DNA from: Apostichopus japonicus | Taxonomy: Eukaryota > Echinodermata > Holothuroidea > Aspidochirotida > Stichopodidae | Direction: 5' to 3' | Length of the DNA: 64,000 bases | Assembly: GCF_037975245.1 (NCBI RefSeq) | Contig: NC_092578.1 | Location: forward strand, 6,367,001-6,431,000 | Part shown: positions 36,879 to 48,937 of the stretch, piece after piece | Layout of the letters: each line of letters opens with the position of its first letter | Numbering within the stretch: position 1 is the stretch's first letter | The notes under the pieces: model-generated | Told to the model about the DNA's origin: nothing | What the model saw: only the letters and a program-made list of their open reading frames with translations | The model's database searches: none | Program-made: the position numbers and the translations under genes

Positions 36879-37275
36879 TGTAACGTGAGTAACCGTAACG
36901 TGAGTAACCGGTGAATGCCTCATTTTCACCAAGACAGGAAACCAGATATGATTTTAATTGTGTTCAGTATTTTTATCATCACCTAAGGTCCAAAAAGCAT
37001 GTATCCATTTTCTTTAAATATATCCAGTATGAGGACACTTTTTGAGTGAAGTTAATTTTTGGCGTCGGGGTGATTTTCAAATGTAACGTGAGTAACCGAC
37101 ACTTTAATGTACCTATCTCCTACAAGAAACAAGATAATCAAATTGTGTTTTCGCCAATGTTGAGGTAAATTAGTTACCCTATCAATGCATAGAGAGCAGT
37201 CATTCAAATTAATGATTGGTGCAGCTATCAAACCATTTGTGAGCGAAAGTCTTCAAAAATGTAACGTGAGTAACC
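36879..37275 (+). repeat. Right cluster of GTAACGTGAGTAACC (4 copies)
   Basis: Copies start at 36879, 36895 (first T missing), 37082 and 37260, again all on the plus strand and otherwise identical. Together with the left cluster they bracket about 1.6 kb that includes the decayed DFSEN/SDG gene. Confidence 0.95.
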
Positions 37276-38565
37276 GTGGAATTGCCCATATGATTAAGGG
37301 TGCTAATATTGGTGCTTATTGGTGCAATGGTACATGTAATATTTTGTACCTTTCTAAGTCATTTACGTTCAAGATTTATCTCCTCTTTTTTGTCCCCTAC
37401 AAATATTGGTCTGGATTTTTGGCAACCCCAACTTTGAATACCAGGGTCTTAGTGTAAACATTCGGAATAATACATCAGGCAATCTACCAAAGCTCAATGA
37501 AATCTTTCAGATATGGCACCAAATGCCCCAAAACAGCTGCCTCTAATTACATCTGTGTTAGCTAGATTGGTGTGCATATGTAAAGATGAGACAGGTAAGC
37601 TAATGAGAAAAGTATATGATTACATACATGTGGATATGATTGGATGATTGAAAGATTGAAATGATTTCATATGATTGATTGAAAAATATGTGGACGTGTG
37701 CAGCTAGGATTGAATAGAATTAATTATGCCATGACAACCAGCCTTAAATCTGCTATGACAAGCAATATTGGTCACAAAGAAACTAACTAATCAATCAGGA
37801 TTTCATATCTCCATCCAATTAAAAAAAAATCTTTCAGTATCAATGATATCAAGATGCTATCTATCCAAATATCGCTTTACAAAAAGCTGATAAAAGCTTG
37901 AAGATCTAGTCCAGAGATATCAATTACAATAAGTGACATTCGACATAATTAAAAACTTAAGCAACATGTGCCCGTTCGTCAAGGTCGGCATCTCCATGCA
38001 ACATGTCCCTATCTCGGTCAACGACCAGACCCGGTACCGTGTGTCGAAAAATGGATATTAGTCATTTTTGTTTGTTTTTCAATCTTCAAATCTGACAATA
38101 TTTTTTCTTTAATGATTTTGAAATTAAACTTGAGTGTATAGTCATGCTCATAAACATCACTTTTTTTTTAATGGAATATTAGAAACGAACATTACCGAAA
38201 AATTTAAAAAGGATAAATGCGAAAACCATACTGATATTATTAACCATGACACAGCACCCCTGTGTAGTATCAATGATAATTGCTGTGTTCTGCACCGTTA
38301 AATATTATGTTACTCTGTAAAGATTCCATTTCAAATTCCATCCATTGATTAGTGGGACGGACCCCCATACAGGTAACAAACAATGTGATAAAAATCAACA
38401 ATAAAATTCCTAAATTTAGATCATTAAAAGGATTCTGTAATTCAAGCTATAAAGGTTTAAACATATTATCGGAGAGATCCCACACGCCTATTTGTATATG
38501 CATGTGTGTTGGGGGGGAAGAGGGGGGGTGGGATTTGATGTCTGCCAGGTACCCATTGGCATATC
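37276..38565. other. No gene seen
   Basis: AT-rich sequence with short GATTGATTGAAA words around 37620-37690. A G-run lies at about 38511-38528. No coding or element signal was recognised. Confidence 0.5.
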
Positions 38566-38627
38566 ATGTCACATAATCCCGATTAGGGGGATAATAATGT
38601 CACATAATCCCCATTAGGGGGTACTAA
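38566..38627. repeat. 31-bp tandem duplication
   Basis: Two copies of ATGTCACATAATCCC(C)-ATTAGGGGG, at 38566 and 38597, differ by one or two bases. Confidence 0.9.
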
Positions 38628-41600
38628 CTAGATGCCATATAAGGAAGCTTCTGACATTAGGGGTAGGAATATGAGAGGAAAATGTTGTATTTTATAGCCC
38701 ATTTTTCTTTCTTTCATTCCATATTTTGCCTGATTGATTGTCATTTTTCCTCAGAGAGGGTTCAATCCAAGGGAGATTTATTCCAAGTGATAATATGATC
38801 CCTAAGTAAAATGATACTTAATTCGCTCAAATTTATTATGATCTGAAAGTTTTAAAGCTTACATGAATTAGGCTTTAATATCCACTCGGAGTATACATCA
38901 TAATTTATTTTAAAGTTATAAGTTATAAAGTTTATCAGTGTATGAACAATGTTGCTAAAATGCAAAATATTATATTATTCATAAACACCTCTGTCTATTG
39001 CAGTTTACACTTTTAAGTGATGCTACCATAGCTTCTGAATAATAGTTCTTGAAAATATATCTATAGCGAAGTTTAACAAAAGTATACATATGTGTACTAA
39101 GGTTAATGTAAGCTACATAGTGGAGGTCTTGATCAATTGACCAGTGAAGTACAGCCAGTAACCAGTGACCATTATTTGATATTCTAGCTTTTTTGGCAGG
39201 GGATAATTTAATATTCAGATTTTGTGTAGCAGTTTTAATAGTTCTGAAATTTTGTCTCTTTTAAATTACTTTACAATGGTTCCCTGTGTACAAAAACGAC
39301 TACATGCATCTTTGAATTTGTACAGCAAATTTGACCATTTTTTGGATAGAATTTTGCAATGCGATAGGTCTGGATATGTTATACCCTATTTGGGATTTTA
39401 AAACGATGATGTTTAACTTTTGACTGAAATGTTATCATGTAAAAATGATCAAAAACCCTTTTATAAATAATTATAAATATTATTAATATTATTATTACTA
39501 TTTTTCAGGACAGCATAGAATGTCTTACATAAGAACGATACAAAAAACTGTCATACAGAAAAATAGAAAAATTGAGAAAAGCAAAAAAAGGGAAAAACCC
39601 TTCCTGTTGCTTTAAATGGCACATGAGGCAGTTGTTCTATAGTGAATGCTTAAGGAAAGCTTCACAACCTTTCTTTAGGGGGTAATAATAACTAGGGTGA
39701 CTTTAAAATGAAATAAAACACCCAAAGCCCTACAGGGACCTAGTATCTATAGAAAGCTGAAACATTTTTTTCATTGGATGTGCCCTCATTGATGTACGCA
39801 GAATGTGTCACAAGGGATTCAATATAAGAAAAAAGCTAGGCAAAGTTAAGTTATTAAAATGGATGGATGACCTTGTAAATGTCAGGGTGAGGGAAGAAAT
39901 GAGAACATACAACACACACTCTCTCAACGGCTGAGATGCTGTTTTGAGAAGACAGTCAATTCAGTCTTGCCTAAAGTAATGATATGATGGCGGGGGGGGG
40001 TGGGTGGAGGGGGTGGGGTGGGTTGAAACAAGACCATGGTGGAAAAGAATTTAGTTATGAATGTTTAGAAGTTTAGAGCAGAGTAAGATTATTATTTAAA
40101 TCTATTTTATTATCATTCATATCTCCCCAAATTTATCAAGTCTCGTGTACAAGATATTAAAGTGTTACATGGATCCCAGCTATTTCAAACTCGAAAACGT
40201 ATCCTTTCACAAATGCAGTTATTTGTTACGTTTGGTAAACGTATCCCATTGTGAACTGAATAAGTTACCGTGGAGACCGGTAATACTTCCATTAGAATTA
40301 CACTGACCTGCTCTTTCTCTTTAATACATGCATGCTATTTCAGCAGGGTGACAGCTAAAAACAAAAAAAGTCCAGACTTGTTGATAGGCTTGAAATTAAA
40401 TCCTCTCTTTCTATTTGCATCATTTTGCTTTTAATATGCACTAATGTTGTTTTATTACATCATTACATTATTACGTTATAAGGTATTACCATCCCCCCCC
40501 CCCCCCAACCAGTGCAGTTCATTAATTTGACTAGCCAATTAAGGTTCGTTCCTTCCTTCTATAAGAATCATCTGTTTTCCTACTTGCATGTTATTTAAAA
40601 CACTCTGAGAGACGAAACTTTCTGAAGTCGAGCAGAATAATCAAGTATATACCAAAGCCAGTTCAACATTCACTGAAAGAACATCTTAAAGACTGCTTTG
40701 GTTCAATCATTCCATTTTTTTTTTCAATTTTTGGAAGAACTAAATCGGTAATTTTGGCAAAATTTAGTTCGGGAACCCTGCACCGATTGTTCCTTTCCAT
40801 GCAGCTGCTGAGCATTGAATGAGAGTTTTGATGTTGTACACACAATCACATGATTGGGTACTGGCCTTAATTGTATTACTATCTCTAACCAAGCAATCAA
40901 ATGCATGTGGTTAACAAGCATCCTACAACTTAACAAATTATTTAACAACTTGTAAAACCAAATAAATCAATTTTTTTGTCCAATCAGTTTAATGTAATAT
41001 TAATTTACTACTTCATGGGCAAAACAGAACATTTTCAACTTTTGCTAGCTGGATTGTGGCAAATATAAACCTAGACATGCTGGCCTATTCTTGAGTAACA
41101 ACATGTTGTATGTGGCAAATAATGTATAAAAACGGACAAAATCATTTAGTGACCATTTCAAGCTATCGTTATATTCCTTTCCTTCCACATTGATCCAACT
41201 ACCCTACCCCCCCTCTTCCCCTCGTTCCTCAAATGTGGATGGGTCAGTGCTGAGCTTTATTATCTCCCTGAGGGAAAACAAAATCCTGATACCTCCTTGT
41301 ATTATCAAATGTGATCAAAGGTTCAGAAAGATACAAAATCAATATTACTAATACTGATCGTAAGAACAACAGAAGCTTCCGGTCCAACACTGTGAGACGC
41401 TGATGTACTCACACATAGAGACTTTATTAGAATATGTGTCTGTATTAGTAATGTGTCTGTAATTTCACATTACACAAGACCTAGGTATCATGGCATATGT
41501 ATGCCACCTCCTTCTTGATAGCCACTTTATCTCTAGTGTCCCAAGCTTTACTTGCTATAGATGATTCCCCCTATCGTTGAAGTGGATCAGTCACAAATAC

Positions 41601-42233
41601 AAAATTTATTAAGTGCTGTACATACGTAGCGTTTTATAACAATTTTGAAAAAATTTGAAGGATGCATGCTCAGAAAATTGAGGGACCACAGTTTATCTGT
41701 CTACTAGTCTATAAAGCTTGGCTTAGTTTTAATGTGAAAAGTGGAAGAGCTCACAGAGAGAGATTATCGCTGTACGCCATTCAGAATGTGTCACATTACT
41801 TCTGTTTCGAAAGATAATAATGAATCGACCTTCTCGGACGATACTGAAGGACGAAAAAAATGAGGAATATGTGAACGAATTAGGGAGATTATGATGAATT
41901 AACTGCCCTGAATGGCTGGTTATTTAATCCAGGTTTGGATGTAAATATAATATCCTCTTAAATAGTAGATGATGAAGGAGAGGTAAAGTGAACAGCAGTG
42001 ACCAGTGGTCTTCAAAAACATTAAGGAAAAGCACAAACTTACGGTGAACTAAATGGTTGGTCTGAGTTAGTTTATTTTCTGATTGGTTCTGCTGTGTGAT
42101 TCACAAAAGCACTAGATGCGAGACATTTTCAGTCTTTTGAGTAATCATAATGTAATCATTAATAATAATGTAATAATTTAATCATTAATAAAACTTTTAA
42201 CCTTAATTCTTCAATTGGGTTCTCACTTTGGGT
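38628..42233. other. No gene seen; G- and C-runs
   Basis: A G-rich tract lies at about 39991-40022 and a C-run at about 40494-40506. The rest is AT-rich with no coding domain, RNA gene or element ends that I can support. Confidence 0.5.
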
Positions 42234-42657
42234 CATAATCTAACCATACAATATCGCACACATAAACTAACTATGTAATATCACACATAATCTAACCATA
42301 CAATATCGCACACATAATCTTACTATATAATATCACACATAATCAAACTATGTAATATCACACATAATATCGCACACATAATCTTATTATATAATATCAC
42401 ACATAATCTAACCATATACTATCACATACATAATCTAACCATACATTATCACACGCATAATCTAACTATATACTATCACACACATAATCTAACCATACAG
42501 TATCGCACACATAATCTAACCATATAATATCACACACATTATCTAACCATATAATATCGCACACATGATCTAACCATAATACCGCACACATAATATCGCA
42601 CATATTATCTTACCATACATTATCATACACATAATCTAAACATATAATATCACACAT
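42234..42657. repeat. 25-27-bp minisatellite, about 16 units
   Basis: The consensus is roughly CATAATCTAACCATA followed by (C/T)AATATC(A/G)CACA. Units vary by substitution and by small deletions (for example near 42361 and 42588), and two alternating end types, TATCGCACA and TATCACACA, are interspersed. This is a mature, mutated satellite array and not a CRISPR, since there are no unique spacers. Confidence 0.95.
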
Positions 42658-43639
42658 TGTGAACCATATACCCTTCCTTCTCTTCTCCTTCTACAGTCTA
42701 CCCCCCCCCTCCCTCCTCCACTCCCTTCCCCTTCTCAGACTGCATCAAAATGCCAGCATCCCAGTTAAAATATACATTAAACTATTTTCTCCTGTTCTCA
42801 TCTACGTGACACATATTGGTGTCTCAAACAATAGCTTTTAATGACAAAATTGACTGGTTATGCAATATCTTCCAGTTAATTTTGGAAGAGTAGCTTTGAG
42901 CTAAATGAAAAAGAAGGAAAAAGAAGGGAAAAAAATAGAAAAAAAACCTACAAAAAGACAAAAAAGGAGACAGTGATCAGCAGCTGCATGTGAATGATTT
43001 TACAAAAACAAGAAATGGAAATGAAAAACAAATAAAAAACCAGACCGAGCAAGTAACATGCTTCCTGCATTTAGCAGGATCTCTGTACTAAAGGAAGTAC
43101 GAACGCAATACAGCATTGATGTTACATCAGTCAGTCCATGAAGATAGGGGCACTGGATTTGGGTCATGATTCTCAGAGCCAAGTATGTTCAAACGATTGT
43201 TTCCTGCATTTTAACACCATACCACAGTTACCAATGTAACAATTACAAACAGCTAGTAACATCTAGTAAGGAGTTTTCTTGTTGAGGAAAATTTGGAAAT
43301 TGGTGTGCAGGCTCATGCAAATTAACTGCAATAGAATTAAAGGAATTGAGATTTATACCCACTCGATGCCTATTTTGCAAACATCTCAAGTCATAAATTT
43401 AACATCTTATTGAGTGTATTTGGCATGTTGTGGTATTATAATTGACCATTAAATCTTTGTTCAGGGTCTCAATATTGGTCATGTCAATTGCTCTTAATAT
43501 TAAAAGCTAAGTTATTTGTTTGGGGGGGGGGGGGGGGATATGACATTGTTCATTTTGGTCATTTTTACATATTTTTGGAATTGGAAATCGGTTCGTCGGT
43601 AAATAAAGTGATAACATGAAATGCAATTAAAGAATTATC
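42658..43639. other. No gene seen; homopolymer runs
   Basis: A C-rich patch lies at about 42700-42736 and a 16-17-G run at about 43520-43537. No other signal. Confidence 0.55.
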
Positions 43640-43822
43640 ATAACATAGTAATAATAATAATAATGTAAAATATATGTTTGTACGTTTCCTTCGCATCATT
43701 TCTTTACTTGTTCTTTTGATTGAGATTGACTTCTTTTGTTATTAAAGCACCTAGAGCTATATGATGCACTATATAAATACTCTGTATTATTATCATTATC
43801 ATTATTATTATCATCATCATCT
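43640..43822 (+). mobile_element. LINE/SINE 3'-end remnant (CR1/L2-like tail)
   Basis: The phrase AAAGCACCTAGAGCTATATG, followed by CACTATATAAATA and an ATT/ATC microsatellite (43788-43822), matches the usual 3' end of L2/CR1-type elements: an AAAGCGCTTTGAG-like stem, then GCTATATAAAT, then an ATT repeat. A shorter (TAA)n lies upstream at 43648-43664. Confidence 0.55.
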
Positions 43823-43984
43823 AGTATCTAAGTTGCAAGCGATTCATGCAAAACTTGTTGTATAGTAGAGCATCACAAAACATAGTAGTACTATCACCAC
43901 AATTTCAAGAAACATGTTGGATATGTATGCTACTTATCATAATCATGACTCCCGATCGATCGATCGAATACAAGAATTGGCAAC

Positions 43985-44215
43985 TCTTCATGTTTGTCAC
44001 TCTATGGTAAGTTTTATCAGATTAAATGTACAAGTAAAAATCTTCCTGTTATAAATATTGATCAAGACATACAAATTCCTGCAGCAATTTTCTGTATACA
44101 TATAAACCACAGGCAGGTTGAATTTAATGTCACTTCAGCTCGAAACCACAATGTAGGTTACATTCTTGCTGTGAGGCAAAGAGCAAAAATCTATTTCTAT
44201 GAAACAGCGTGACCT
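43985..44215 (+). pseudogene. Possible LINE ORF2 C-terminal fragment
   Basis: Frame 43994-44212 includes IDQDIQIPAAIFCIHINHR and TSARNHNVGYILAVRQRA. The order recalls the region just before the WNxLP motif of CR1/L2-type proteins (a helix with FMxKxxN, then a YNTR-like motif, then VPxxRT). The WN motif itself is not present. Evidence is a loose pattern match. Confidence 0.35.
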
Positions 44216-46995
44216 AATAAACTGGTAAAGTGGTTAAGTATGTCGTTCGTCACTAAGAAAATATTGAAGCTGAATAATGTGTTCTGCACATGCAAATAAG
44301 GAAAGTAGCTACTAAAGCCTATAAACTGTTCAACACAAATTTATATATATCATGAGACAGCTAGGGTTTGGTTGATGAGGTCACTTGGGAGTTAAAGGGA
44401 GTATTCCAGTAGCTGAAGTTCCTTGTTTAATCAATAATTCTTGGAAATATTGTGGTCAAAACCCCACATCCTTGTTGCATTTGTTTGTATCTTTGGGATA
44501 AAACTATTTTGAAAATTTGTGCAACTGTGGTGTAATTTTGTGACTGCATCTGGCAACAACAGCAGAGTTATGCAATCACAGTTGGATCAGAACACTTGTC
44601 TGTAAATTATGCAAATGTGTGTGCTTTATATTTCATCTCAATAACATTAACAAGGTGTAATATGGAAAAGATGGACATGTCTGTCAATCACAGAAATATA
44701 TAAAAGCAAAATGTATTCATGTATCCATGCATCGAGTAAAGCAGGCAGCCAAGACTAGCTCTACACCAATCATTGCATAGCAACCAGCATTGGTTGACCA
44801 TTTTGGCAGATTGTTGGTCATGTATGTGGTCTTTGGCTATTAGGCTAGATAATGGTGTTTTCTGGAGCAGCTCCTTGGGGAAGATTGTCCTGCTTTATTT
44901 GAGGATCCATAAATCACTCTTGGCCTTCATTTCCAACCACAGGAATGTTACAGCCCTATAGTAAGATTGACTTTATACTAACATGGAACATTTGTCATTC
45001 CCAAATTGTCTTCTTACTTTTATAGCTTAGAGATGTTCAAGTACCAATTAATCAATCATGATTTTCAGACCAACCCTGAGACATTTTGACCTATGTTTGA
45101 ATTAGACCTCTGTTGACCCTCCACCTAAGATAGCAGGGAATTCTTACATTTATTAATGACATAAATTATCCTACCAAACAAGAAATACAAGCTAACACCA
45201 CAGTTGGAATCAATATTCCCTACTTTTAATAGTTGCAACACAATTTGTTTTAACCCTTCAAATCTCTTTTAACTTTTGTTCATACTAGTAACATTAATTT
45301 TTAAAGTTTGACCAAACATGATGACGGCAGTCAATTGTCATATTCATAAAGTTTCAAACTTCTAGACTCTTAAATTAGGACCTCTGACCTCTTTTCATAG
45401 CAAAAGTCTTCTTATATTCAACAAAGGGAAATTTTATCACATGCAAATGAAAAAGTTGAACAAAGTGATAATATACTTCCTCTTGTATAGTTTCCACTTC
45501 CTGTTCTGACCACACATGACCTTTGACCTCCCAATAAATCAATTGGCAGAGATCAGGATGTATTTCACACATGTGCTACATAGAAAGCTGGAAGTCTAGC
45601 ATATGTCAAAGAGCTACATCCTCATGCACACAGTACACACACACACACATATATGCACCAGCATTAACACATGTCCACTTTGAACTCACCATACTTTCTG
45701 CATTTGTCAAAAGGAAACTCAGGTTGATGCTTTGAATCACATTTAATTACCTATCTACAATAAAGTTCAAAAATTAATAAATGGTTTGAAGGAATTTTTC
45801 TTGTAAATAGTATCTTCCGAAGTCCAATAATAATTTATTTCACCTCAAGAGACAAAGAAATAAGTCAAAAACTCAATTAACCTATCAACTTATTTTGATG
45901 TACACCCCCCCCCCCCCTCCTTCAACCCAAAACAACCTTGTGCTTAGACCATATTATCTACCTAATTTATAACCTAAATATGCCTCAGATATTATACCAT
46001 TTTTACATCTAAAAGATCCCCTGACCCTCTCCCCTCCCAAAGAGGCAACCCCTCCCAATTAAAGGGACAACCCCCTCCCAAAGGGATAACCTCCTTGGAA
46101 AGTAATGTGTTCCCTTTTTTATAATAAAACATAATAAAGGGCATAAAAGGGGCCACATGAATTGTCGCCTGGACCCAACCTGAATCTCGGAACAAAAGAT
46201 GAAATATTAGAACAGTTCATCCCCACCCCATATTCTCCCCCATCCCATATTCTCCCCTCCCCCTCCAACACACAAACACAACAGTTCAAAAACAAACCAA
46301 ACATGTGATCTTCAAGGTGTTAAATCCTTTACATTCATTTGCTTTCATGTGTTGATAATTTATCCATATTTTTCAATCCGTATCAACCCACAAAAATGCT
46401 TTCATGTTGTTAGCATGGTTACAACATAGCAACAGAGGGGAATTCCCTACACAGATCAAATTTACAAGTCAGAAGTCATTTGATCCATCAGGATGTGGAT
46501 ATTTTTCATCCAGGGTCAACACCTTTCAGTGAGGACAGATTCTAACCACAATTGGGGGTGGGTAAGGTGTAATTAGCATTCCTGTATAAGCCACACATAT
46601 TTTCACAAAATACCAGCAGATATTCCAAGGACCTGATTTTCTTTTTTTTCTTTTTTGTGCTTTTTTTTTTAACCTCAAACCACAAAATGATAACAAGAAA
46701 ACATGGATGCACCATGGTTACACCACAGGTAATGACAGGGACCTGGAAGCCATGCCCACGTGCACAGCAGTGTTTATAGTCATTTTAACATTCCTCTGAG
46801 AGAGTGTCGAATAAAGCTTAAGTCGAAAAATGCTACGTGCATGATCAATATCATAATCAAATAAAAACTGTTTTCAACTGTACGGAACTTTCTCACCGGA
46901 AGAATGATTACTTTTCATCTCGTTCCTGCTTTTGATTGTTTTACCATCGCTAACCTGGTGGCTATCTAATCAAGCGCAAAAGACCATTAAAACTG
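44216..46995. other. No gene seen; second TGACCTTTGACCT site and simple repeats
   Basis: TGACCTTTGACCT occurs near 45520, in a TGACC-rich region (45060-45560) that may be a very diverged relative of the 4354-4790 repeat. (AC)n lies at about 45636-45648, a C-run at about 45906-45917, and a CCCTCCCAAAGGG duplication at about 46028-46085. Confidence 0.45.
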
Positions 46996-47009
46996 ACAGG
47001 AAATTTGAG

Positions 47010-47420
47010 AAAACTATAAATACAACTCAGGACTTGTTTCAGTGAAGGTTCCAAAAAAATTCAGAGAAGGACATCACTTATACAGATAGTCACTATAATA
47101 TATAATTTGTATTGATCATAATAGAGCAATACAAAATTTGGAATGATCTATCAAAAAAGTTGAAGTCTATAACTTCAAAATCCACATTCACCAGACATTT
47201 GAAAAAGGAATTTATTAACTTGTACTTAGTATTATATAATCTATTCACGTATCCATCTCAGCATCATCAGGTTATTATTATTATTGTATATTTAATCATA
47301 ATGTAGACCCATTTTTTCACTTGTTCTTTTGTAAATTAATTTACTTTCTTTGTAAAGCGCTTTGAGCAGTAACTTTTGTTTACTGATTTATTTATATTAT
47401 TATTAGATTATTATTTATAT
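47010..47420 (+). pseudogene. LINE ORF2 C-terminus plus 3' tail (CR1/L2-like)
   Basis: From about 47016 one frame reads NYKYNSGLVSVKVPKKFREG, matching the family's NYNTR-xx-VPxxRT region, and then stops. The adjacent frame (47112-47306) gives KIWNDLSKKLKSITSKSTF and TRHLKKEFIN, the classic end motif WNxLPxxLKxxxSxxxFKxxLK. Downstream, TTTGTAAAGCGCTTTGAGCA at about 47350 and an ATT-rich tail (47388-47416) are the expected LINE 3' end. So a 5'-truncated, frameshifted LINE copy ends here on the plus strand. The reverse-transcriptase core is absent. Confidence 0.8.
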
Positions 47421-47712
47421 TTGTACATTTTTTTCTTCTTTTCTTCCAGGGAGTCTCCTACTTTGTTAAGTCTTTTTATGACTATAGGCCTACTTCCTTT
47501 CCCATTGTATACAATTAGCGAGAGAACAAATGAATGAAGGATTTTTTTTTTTTTTTAAAGTAAGAAAGTAACGGAATGATTAGGGATTAGTTTAACTGAG
47601 TGGTGAAAGAAGACATATGGAGAGGTATGTCTAACATACAGTAAGCAAACATTGCTTCATGACCATTACTAATCATAATACAACATTAGTGTTGTATGCT
47701 TAGAGGTATATA
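47421..47712. other. No gene seen
   Basis: AT-rich sequence with a T-run at about 47541-47556 and no recognised feature. Confidence 0.5.
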
Positions 47713-48052
47713 GTTACAGCTAGCTCAAACACAACTTGAACACTTACAGCTAGCTTAATTCAAACTAATGTTGTTTGCTTGTAGCTAGAGTTACAGCTAG
47801 CTCAAACGCCTGCTTACAGCTAGCTTGATAAGAATTTGTGTTGATTATTACACTTATAGGCTGGGCTAGTAACAGCTAGCTATTTAACACTACCAGCTAG
47901 TTACAGCTAGCTCAGTACTATATAAACTAGCAAATTCACTTACAGCTTCATTGCTAGCATAACACTAAATAGCTGGTTACAGCTAACTTATTATAACTAT
48001 GAATGTTACAGCTAGCTTGTTGCCTCACACTTAAAGCTACTGTTACAGCGAG
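47713..48052. repeat. TTACAGCTAGCT word array
   Basis: Exact TTACAGCTAGCT occurs at about 47714, 47744, 47791, 47814, 47901 and 48006. Near-copies occur at about 47870, 47939, 47977 and 48042. Spacing is irregular (about 23-105 bp) and the sequence between them is not conserved. Related ACAGCT words reappear just past the neighbouring fold-back element (about 48938-49060). Confidence 0.85.
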
Positions 48053-48141
48053 CCTTATTAACACTAAGTGTTAATCATTCATTGTTGTATGTAATACTGT
48101 TCAATTATGAATTAGTTCTTTAAGGTTATTTTGATATATTC

Positions 48142-48937
48142 ACATGTCTATGACAAGCCAATTGCTCAATAAAACGAAAAACATGGATTATCGGTCGAAA
48201 AACCATGTTTTTCGATCGAAAAACCATGTTTATCGACCGATAAACATGGATTTTCGGTTGATAAACACGGTTTATCGGCGAGAATCCATGTTTATCGCTT
48301 GAAAAACATGGATTATCACTGATAAACATGGTTTTTTCGGCAATAAACATGGTTTTTTCGGCAATAAACATGGTTTTTCAGTCGAAAAACATGGTTTATC
48401 GGTCACAAAGTGTGTTTTCAAGCGATAAACATGGTTTTTCGAGTGATAAACATGGTTTTTGCCGATAAACCATGTTTTTTGAGCGAAAAACATGGTTTTT
48501 CGCCGATAAACCATGTTTATCGCCGATAAACCATGTTTATCGCGTAAAAACATAGCTACGGTCCCGCACAATCCGCATATGGACAAGTGCGGAATAATAA
48601 TCGGCAACGCACAGGCTTAGTAATAGTAAACTATGCTTATCGGTCGATAAACATGGTTTATCGCCGATAAACATGGATTTTTGACGCAAAACATGGTTTA
48701 TCAGTCGATAAACCATGTTCATCTGTTGAAAAACATGGTGTATAGCCGATAAACATGGTTTATCGCCGATAAACATGGATTTTTGAGAGAAAAACATGGA
48801 TTTTCGGAAAAAACTTGGAATATCTAATGGGACATGTATGGCAAGCCAAATGCTCCATAAATCGATAAACATGGTTTTTCGACCGAAAATCCATGTTTCT
48901 CGATTTATTGAGCATTTGGCTTGCCATACATGTCCCA
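48142..48937. mobile_element. Fold-back element packed with AAACATGG/CCATGTTT units
   Basis: The ends are inverted: ACATGTCTATGACAAGCC at about 48143 corresponds to the reverse complement of GGCTTGCCATACATGT near 48933, and both run into TGCTCAATAAA. A third, direct copy of this end lies at 48830-48861 and makes a hairpin with the right end. Inside are about 18 exact AAACATGG and 7 exact CCATGTTT cores, mostly embedded in GATAAACATGGTTTATC-like palindromes about 18-24 bp apart. One break at 48550-48640 holds unrelated sequence with a CCGCAC/GTGCGG stem. There is no coding capacity; open frames across it merely translate the repeat. Architecturally it resembles Drosophila FB and sea-urchin TU fold-back elements. 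No target duplication was recognised. Confidence 0.8.

Noticed and set aside
42234-42657. Possible CRISPR-like repeat array
   Set aside because: Units abut without unique spacers and the setting is eukaryotic; it is a minisatellite.
48126-48872. Minus-strand frames rich in MFI, CFS and INMV
   Set aside because: They are translations of the fold-back repeat with no non-repeat coding sequence.
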